A program made the position numbers and the translations under genes. From Alistipes sp. (GTDB lineage Bacteria > Bacteroidota > Bacteroidia > Bacteroidales > Rikenellaceae), in the NCBI GenBank assembly GCA_029051915.1, contig JAIDKM010000158.1:1-8303 (forward strand): 8,303 nucleotides of DNA, in the 5' to 3' direction. This document shows positions 5,433-8,303 of this stretch, in pieces (the stretch's first letter is position 1; each line of letters starts with the position of its first letter). The notes beneath the pieces were generated by a model. That model saw nothing but the letters and a program-made list of their open reading frames with translations. It was not told the origin of the DNA and did not search any database.

Positions 5433-7010
5433 ATGAAAATCGCTATAGCCCAGTTGAACTACACCGTCGGCGATGTGGACGGCAATGCCTCGAAAATCAT
5501 CGACGCGATCAACAAAGCGAAAGCAGAAGGGGCCGATCTGGCGATCTTTGCGGAACAGGCCCTGAGCGGAACCCCCGGCTTCGACCTGCTGCGCAAGACG
5601 ACCTTCCTGGAACTGTGCGAAGAAGCGCTGGTCGAAATAGCCTCGTGCTGCGACGGAATAGCCGCCATCGTGGGCCTGCCCCTGCTCACCGCCGAAGGCA
5701 CGATCAGCGCCGCAGCCCTGATTCAAGACCGCAAAGTCCTCCGATACATAGGCAAAAAACATATCACGGCCCGTCGCGAGATGGGTTTTCTTGTACCCTC
5801 CAAAGGCTACGAATACGCCACGATAAAAGGACACAAATGCGCCATCATCGTGGGCGACGACCTGAGCCGCGAACACGATTTCGACCGCACGGTGGAGACG
5901 ATCGTCTCGATCAACGCCCGCAAATACGGCAAGGGAGCGATGACCCACCGATACGAAACGATGCGCAACCAATCGTTCGTCGAAGGCAAAAACCTGGTGC
6001 TGGTCAATCAAGTGGGCGGCGCGACGGAGATCGTATACGACGGCACGTCGGGCGCATTCAACAACCGCGGCGAACTGGTGCTGATGATGAAGAGCTTCGA
6101 AGAAGACTTCCGCATCTTCGACACCGAAGCCTCGGGAGAACCCGTACAGATCCCGTCGAGCGGAGACCGCACGCGCATGGTCTATGCAGCGGCCCGATGC
6201 GGCCTGCGCGACTTCTTTGTCAAGAACGGCTACGAAAAAGCCGTAATCGGCCTCTCGGGAGGTATCGACTCGGCGGTAGTGGCCTGCCTGGCCGCCGACG
6301 CCCTGGGCAAAGAGAACGTCCGGGCGCTGCTGATGCCCTCGCCCTTCTCGCCGGAAGACTCGGTGGAAGATGCCAAAGAACTGGCCGAACGGCTGGGAAT
6401 CGGATACAACGTTATTCCTATTTCTGAAATATACACCAGCGTAACCGACACGCTCAAGCCGGTGATCGGCGGCACGGAGTTCGACGCGACGGAAGAAAAC
6501 ATCCAGACCCGCATCCGCACGATCCTCCTGATGGCCGTGCAAAACAAAAGCGACTACATTCTGCTCAACTCGTCGAACAAGAGCGAAAACGCACTGGGAT
6601 TCTGCACCCTATACGGAGACACGGCGGGCGCGTTCAGCCCCACGGGCGACCTCTACAAAGGCGAAATCTACGACCTGGCCCGATACATCAACCGCACGCA
6701 AGGAGAACCGATCCCCGAAAACATCCTGACGAAAGAACCCTCGTCGGAACTCCACCCGGGCCAAAAAGACACCGACATCCTGCCGCCCTACGAAGTGGTG
6801 GACGCGATTCTGTTCCGCATGATCGAAGAAGGACAACACCGCGAAGAGATCATCAACGCGGGATTCGACTCGGAAGTAGTGGAGAAGATCCACGCCATGA
6901 TCATGCACAACGAGAAGAAACGCTACCAATTCCCCCCGGTGCTGCGACTCTCGATGTGCTCGTTCGGGCACGAACGGCTGATGCCCCTGACCAACAAATA
7001 CGGCGACTGA
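5433..7010 (+). CDS. nadE: NAD+ synthetase with N-terminal nitrilase-like domain (glutaminase site apparently degenerate)
   Basis: This 525-residue cytosolic enzyme catalyses the last step of NAD+ synthesis, amidating deamido-NAD+ with ATP. Residues 1-235 are a nitrilase/amidase fold that in relatives hydrolyses glutamine. Residues 250-525 are the synthetase: the PP-loop SGGIDSA (275-281), ENIQTRIRTILLMAVQNK, NKSENALGFCTLYGD, PSSELHPGQKDTDILPPYE and the terminal KKRYQFPPVLRLSMCSFGHERL all fit. In the N-terminal domain Glu41 (FAEQALSG) and a Lys at 108/109 remain. The usual ICEDxW segment reads VGDDLS, placing Gly141 where the nucleophilic Cys should be, and the usual LPNYxVFDE is lost. Asn192-Gln-Val-Gly-Gly and DGTSGAF later in the domain are kept, so there is no frameshift. 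It may use free ammonia. It is the first gene after a promoter and is 4 bp from rseC. Confidence 0.93.
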   Translation: MKIAIAQLNYTVGDVDGNASKIIDAINKAKAEGADLAIFAEQALSGTPGFDLLRKTTFLELCEEALVEIASCCDGIAAIVGLPLLTAEGTISAAALIQDRKVLRYIGKKHITARREMGFLVPSKGYEYATIKGHKCAIIVGDDLSREHDFDRTVETIVSINARKYGKGAMTHRYETMRNQSFVEGKNLVLVNQVGGATEIVYDGTSGAFNNRGELVLMMKSFEEDFRIFDTEASGEPVQIPSSGDRTRMVYAAARCGLRDFFVKNGYEKAVIGLSGGIDSAVVACLAADALGKENVRALLMPSPFSPEDSVEDAKELAERLGIGYNVIPISEIYTSVTDTLKPVIGGTEFDATEENIQTRIRTILLMAVQNKSDYILLNSSNKSENALGFCTLYGDTAGAFSPTGDLYKGEIYDLARYINRTQGEPIPENILTKEPSSELHPGQKDTDILPPYEVVDAILFRMIEEGQHREEIINAGFDSEVVEKIHAMIMHNEKKRYQFPPVLRLSMCSFGHERLMPLTNKYGD

Positions 7011-7014
7011 GACG

Positions 7015-7434
7015 GTGCGCGGACAAATCGAACACAGCGGAGTGGTGGAACGCACGGAGGCGGAGAGCGTCTTCGTACGGATCGTTGCGCACAGTGCCTG
7101 CGGAACATGCAGCGCACGCCAAGCCTGCGGACTGGCGGAGACGCAAGAAAAGATGGTGGAAGTGAAGACGCCGGAAGCGACGCGATACGCCCCGGGCGAA
7201 GCGGTCGTGGTCGGAGTACGCCGACAAGCGGGACTGCTCTCGGTAGCGCTGGCCTACGGCGGAGCGCTGGCGGTGCTGCTGGCGGTGCTGCTGCTGACGA
7301 TCGGAGCGGCCGGCTGGAACGAAGCGACGGGAGCCCTGGCGGCGCTGGGAAGCGTAGTCCTATATTATATGGTATTATGGCTCTGCCGCAAAAAAATCGA
7401 ACACACGATTCAATTTACAATAACTAAAAACTGA
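7015..7434 (+). CDS. rseC: RseC/MucC-family membrane protein of the Rnf operon (SoxR-reducing-system type)
   Basis: This is a 139-residue inner-membrane protein. The N-terminal soluble part has IEHSGVVERTEAESVFVRI followed by a cysteine cluster SACGTCSARQAC (Cys29, Cys32, Cys38), matching RseC family members. Two hydrophobic helices follow (about residues 73-98 and 104-124) with a short loop and a basic end (CRKK). In E. coli RseC is part of the Rsx/Rnf SoxR-reducing system; in Bacteroidetes a homologue usually precedes rnfB. The role here is probably assembly or accessory function for Rnf. The start is GTG 7015, 4 bp after the nadE stop; no ATG sits before the conserved IEHxG segment. Its TGA stop overlaps the rnfB ATG (TGATG). 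The last ~70 bases are markedly AT-rich, possibly leaving the rnfB start unstructured. Confidence 0.87.
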   Translation: MRGQIEHSGVVERTEAESVFVRIVAHSACGTCSARQACGLAETQEKMVEVKTPEATRYAPGEAVVVGVRRQAGLLSVALAYGGALAVLLAVLLLTIGAAGWNEATGALAALGSVVLYYMVLWLCRKKIEHTIQFTITKN

Positions 7435-8303
7435 TGGAAGTATTACTTTACACAATCCTGACGCTCTGCGTACTGGGAGTACTCTCCGCGGTGATTCTCT
7501 ACTTTGTGGCCCAAAAGTTCCGCGTGGAGGAAGACCCGCGGATCGACCAGGTGGAGAAGATGCTGCCCGGAGCCAACTGCGGCGGCTGCGGATTCGCCGG
7601 ATGCCGCGGCATGGCCGACGCCCTGGTGAAGAACGACGACATCTCGTCGCTCTACTGTCCTGTAGGAGGCGGCGACTGCATGAAAGCAATCGCCGGATTT
7701 CTGGGTAAGGCCGCGGCCGAAAAAGAACCCCAGACGGCGACGGTGCGCTGCGGCGGAACCTGCGCCAAACGTCCCCGAATCAACGAATACAACGGAGCGC
7801 AATCGTGCGCCGTGGCCTCGTCGCTCTATGCCGGCGAAACGGCCTGCGCGTTCGGCTGCCTGGGATTCGGAGACTGCGTGAAAGTCTGCGCGTTCGGAGC
7901 CATTGAGATCAATCCTGAGACGGGACTGCCCGAAGTAGACGCCGAAAAGTGCACGGCCTGCGGAGCCTGCGTGAAAGCCTGCCCGAAGGTGATTATCGAA
8001 CTGCGCAAGAAATGGCCCAAAGACCGGGCGGTTTATGTAGGATGCGTATCGAAAGAGAAAGGTGCGGCGGTGATGAAAGCCTGCAAAGCGGGCTGCATAG
8101 GCTGCGGCAAGTGCGAGAAAGTCTGCGCATTCGGAGCTATCACGGTGGAAAACAACCTGGCCTACATCGATCCTCAGAAGTGCAAGCTGTGCCGCAAGTG
8201 TGTGAACGAATGCCCGACGGGTGCCATCAAGCTGGTGAACATGGAACCCCTGCCCAAAGAGCCCAAGGCGGCGCCGGCAACCCCGAAACCTGCGGCCGAG
8301 AAG
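7434..8303 (+). CDS. rnfB: Rnf complex iron-sulfur subunit RnfB (3' end beyond window)
   Basis: The frame is open to the last base (290 codons), so the C-terminus is missing. RnfB passes electrons from ferredoxin within the membrane-bound Rnf complex (ferredoxin:NAD+ oxidoreductase), which pumps Na+ or H+. It has an N-terminal membrane helix (residues 3-26). Next is the RnfB-type cluster motif Cys49-x2-Cys52-x4-Cys57 with Cys75 (GANCGGCGFAGC). Four ferredoxin-like cysteine groups follow: Cys138/142/148/152 with AFGAI; Cys173/176/179/183 (CTACGACVKACP); Cys217/221/224/227/231; and Cys250/253/256/260 (CKLCRKCVNECP). Extra cysteines at 106, 110 and 125 lie between. The visible end is a Pro/Ala/Lys-rich tail. 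The ATG overlaps the rseC stop, which suggests translational coupling. The remaining rnf genes are expected downstream, but they are not visible. Confidence 0.93.
   Translation, partial: MEVLLYTILTLCVLGVLSAVILYFVAQKFRVEEDPRIDQVEKMLPGANCGGCGFAGCRGMADALVKNDDISSLYCPVGGGDCMKAIAGFLGKAAAEKEPQTATVRCGGTCAKRPRINEYNGAQSCAVASSLYAGETACAFGCLGFGDCVKVCAFGAIEINPETGLPEVDAEKCTACGACVKACPKVIIELRKKWPKDRAVYVGCVSKEKGAAVMKACKAGCIGCGKCEKVCAFGAITVENNLAYIDPQKCKLCRKCVNECPTGAIKLVNMEPLPKEPKAAPATPKPAAEK

Noticed and set aside
5396..6427. 343-codon + strand frame overlapping nadE
   Set aside because: An Arg/Gln/Pro-rich out-of-frame shadow of nadE with no recognisable domain.
6409..6434. AT-rich rare-codon island inside nadE (residues VIPISEIY) as an internal promoter
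   Set aside because: It has no TAnnTTTG box, and rseC starts about 600 bp further on.
5181..6542. 453-codon minus-strand frame opposite nadE and its promoter
   Set aside because: Arg/Phe/Gln-rich translation without domain character; it crosses the terminator and promoter and mirrors nadE codons.
1..8303. CRISPR array, tRNA, rRNA, insertion sequence, integrase or defence system
   Set aside because: No spaced direct repeats of array type, no clover-leaf or rRNA stretches, and no transposase, recombinase or defence domains were seen on either strand.

Overview
The window looks like chromosomal DNA from a GC-rich member of the Bacteroidetes, most likely order Bacteroidales and plausibly Alistipes/Rikenellaceae. 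The support is: two promoter-like sites with the Bacteroidetes -7 consensus TAnnTTTG; weak or absent Shine-Dalgarno sequences with A-rich starts; a short-form Nif3 ending in a KNFPTFA-like peptide; a MerR regulator ending in FYEQSLF; and an rseC-rnfB start of an Rnf operon. The genus is an inference from GC content and family resemblance. All eight genes lie on the + strand. The coding is dense, and I see no mobile element, CRISPR array, tRNA or rRNA.

Left block (1-5239): the 3' end of a GH3-superfamily acyl-adenylating enzyme with a repetitive tail; a deoxynucleoside kinase; an RsmF/NSUN-type RNA m5C methyltransferase; a MerR-family regulator with an acidic repeat-rich tail; a Nif3-like dinuclear-metal protein; and a coiled-coil zinc-ribbon protein. 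Gaps are 5-26 bp, except for 118 bp of purine-rich sequence before merR. The zinc-ribbon gene appears to have its own promoter embedded in the last codons of nif3, where codon usage changes abruptly to AT-rich synonymous codons. A strong 11-bp stem-loop after the zinc-ribbon gene closes the block.

Right block (5340-8303): a second TAnnTTTG promoter precedes nadE (NAD+ synthetase with an N-terminal nitrilase-like domain). It is followed 4 bp later by rseC and then, overlapping by one base, by rnfB, which runs off the window. This places NAD+ synthesis at the head of what is probably an Rnf (ferredoxin:NAD+ oxidoreductase, ion-pumping) operon.

The most interesting point is NadE itself. Its synthetase half looks intact, but in the glutaminase half the nucleophilic Cys of the ICEDxW motif is replaced by Gly141 and the LPNYxVFDE segment is eroded. 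The enzyme may therefore depend on free ammonia or on another source of nitrogen. No wholly new system is evident; the remaining observations concern regulation and protein tails.
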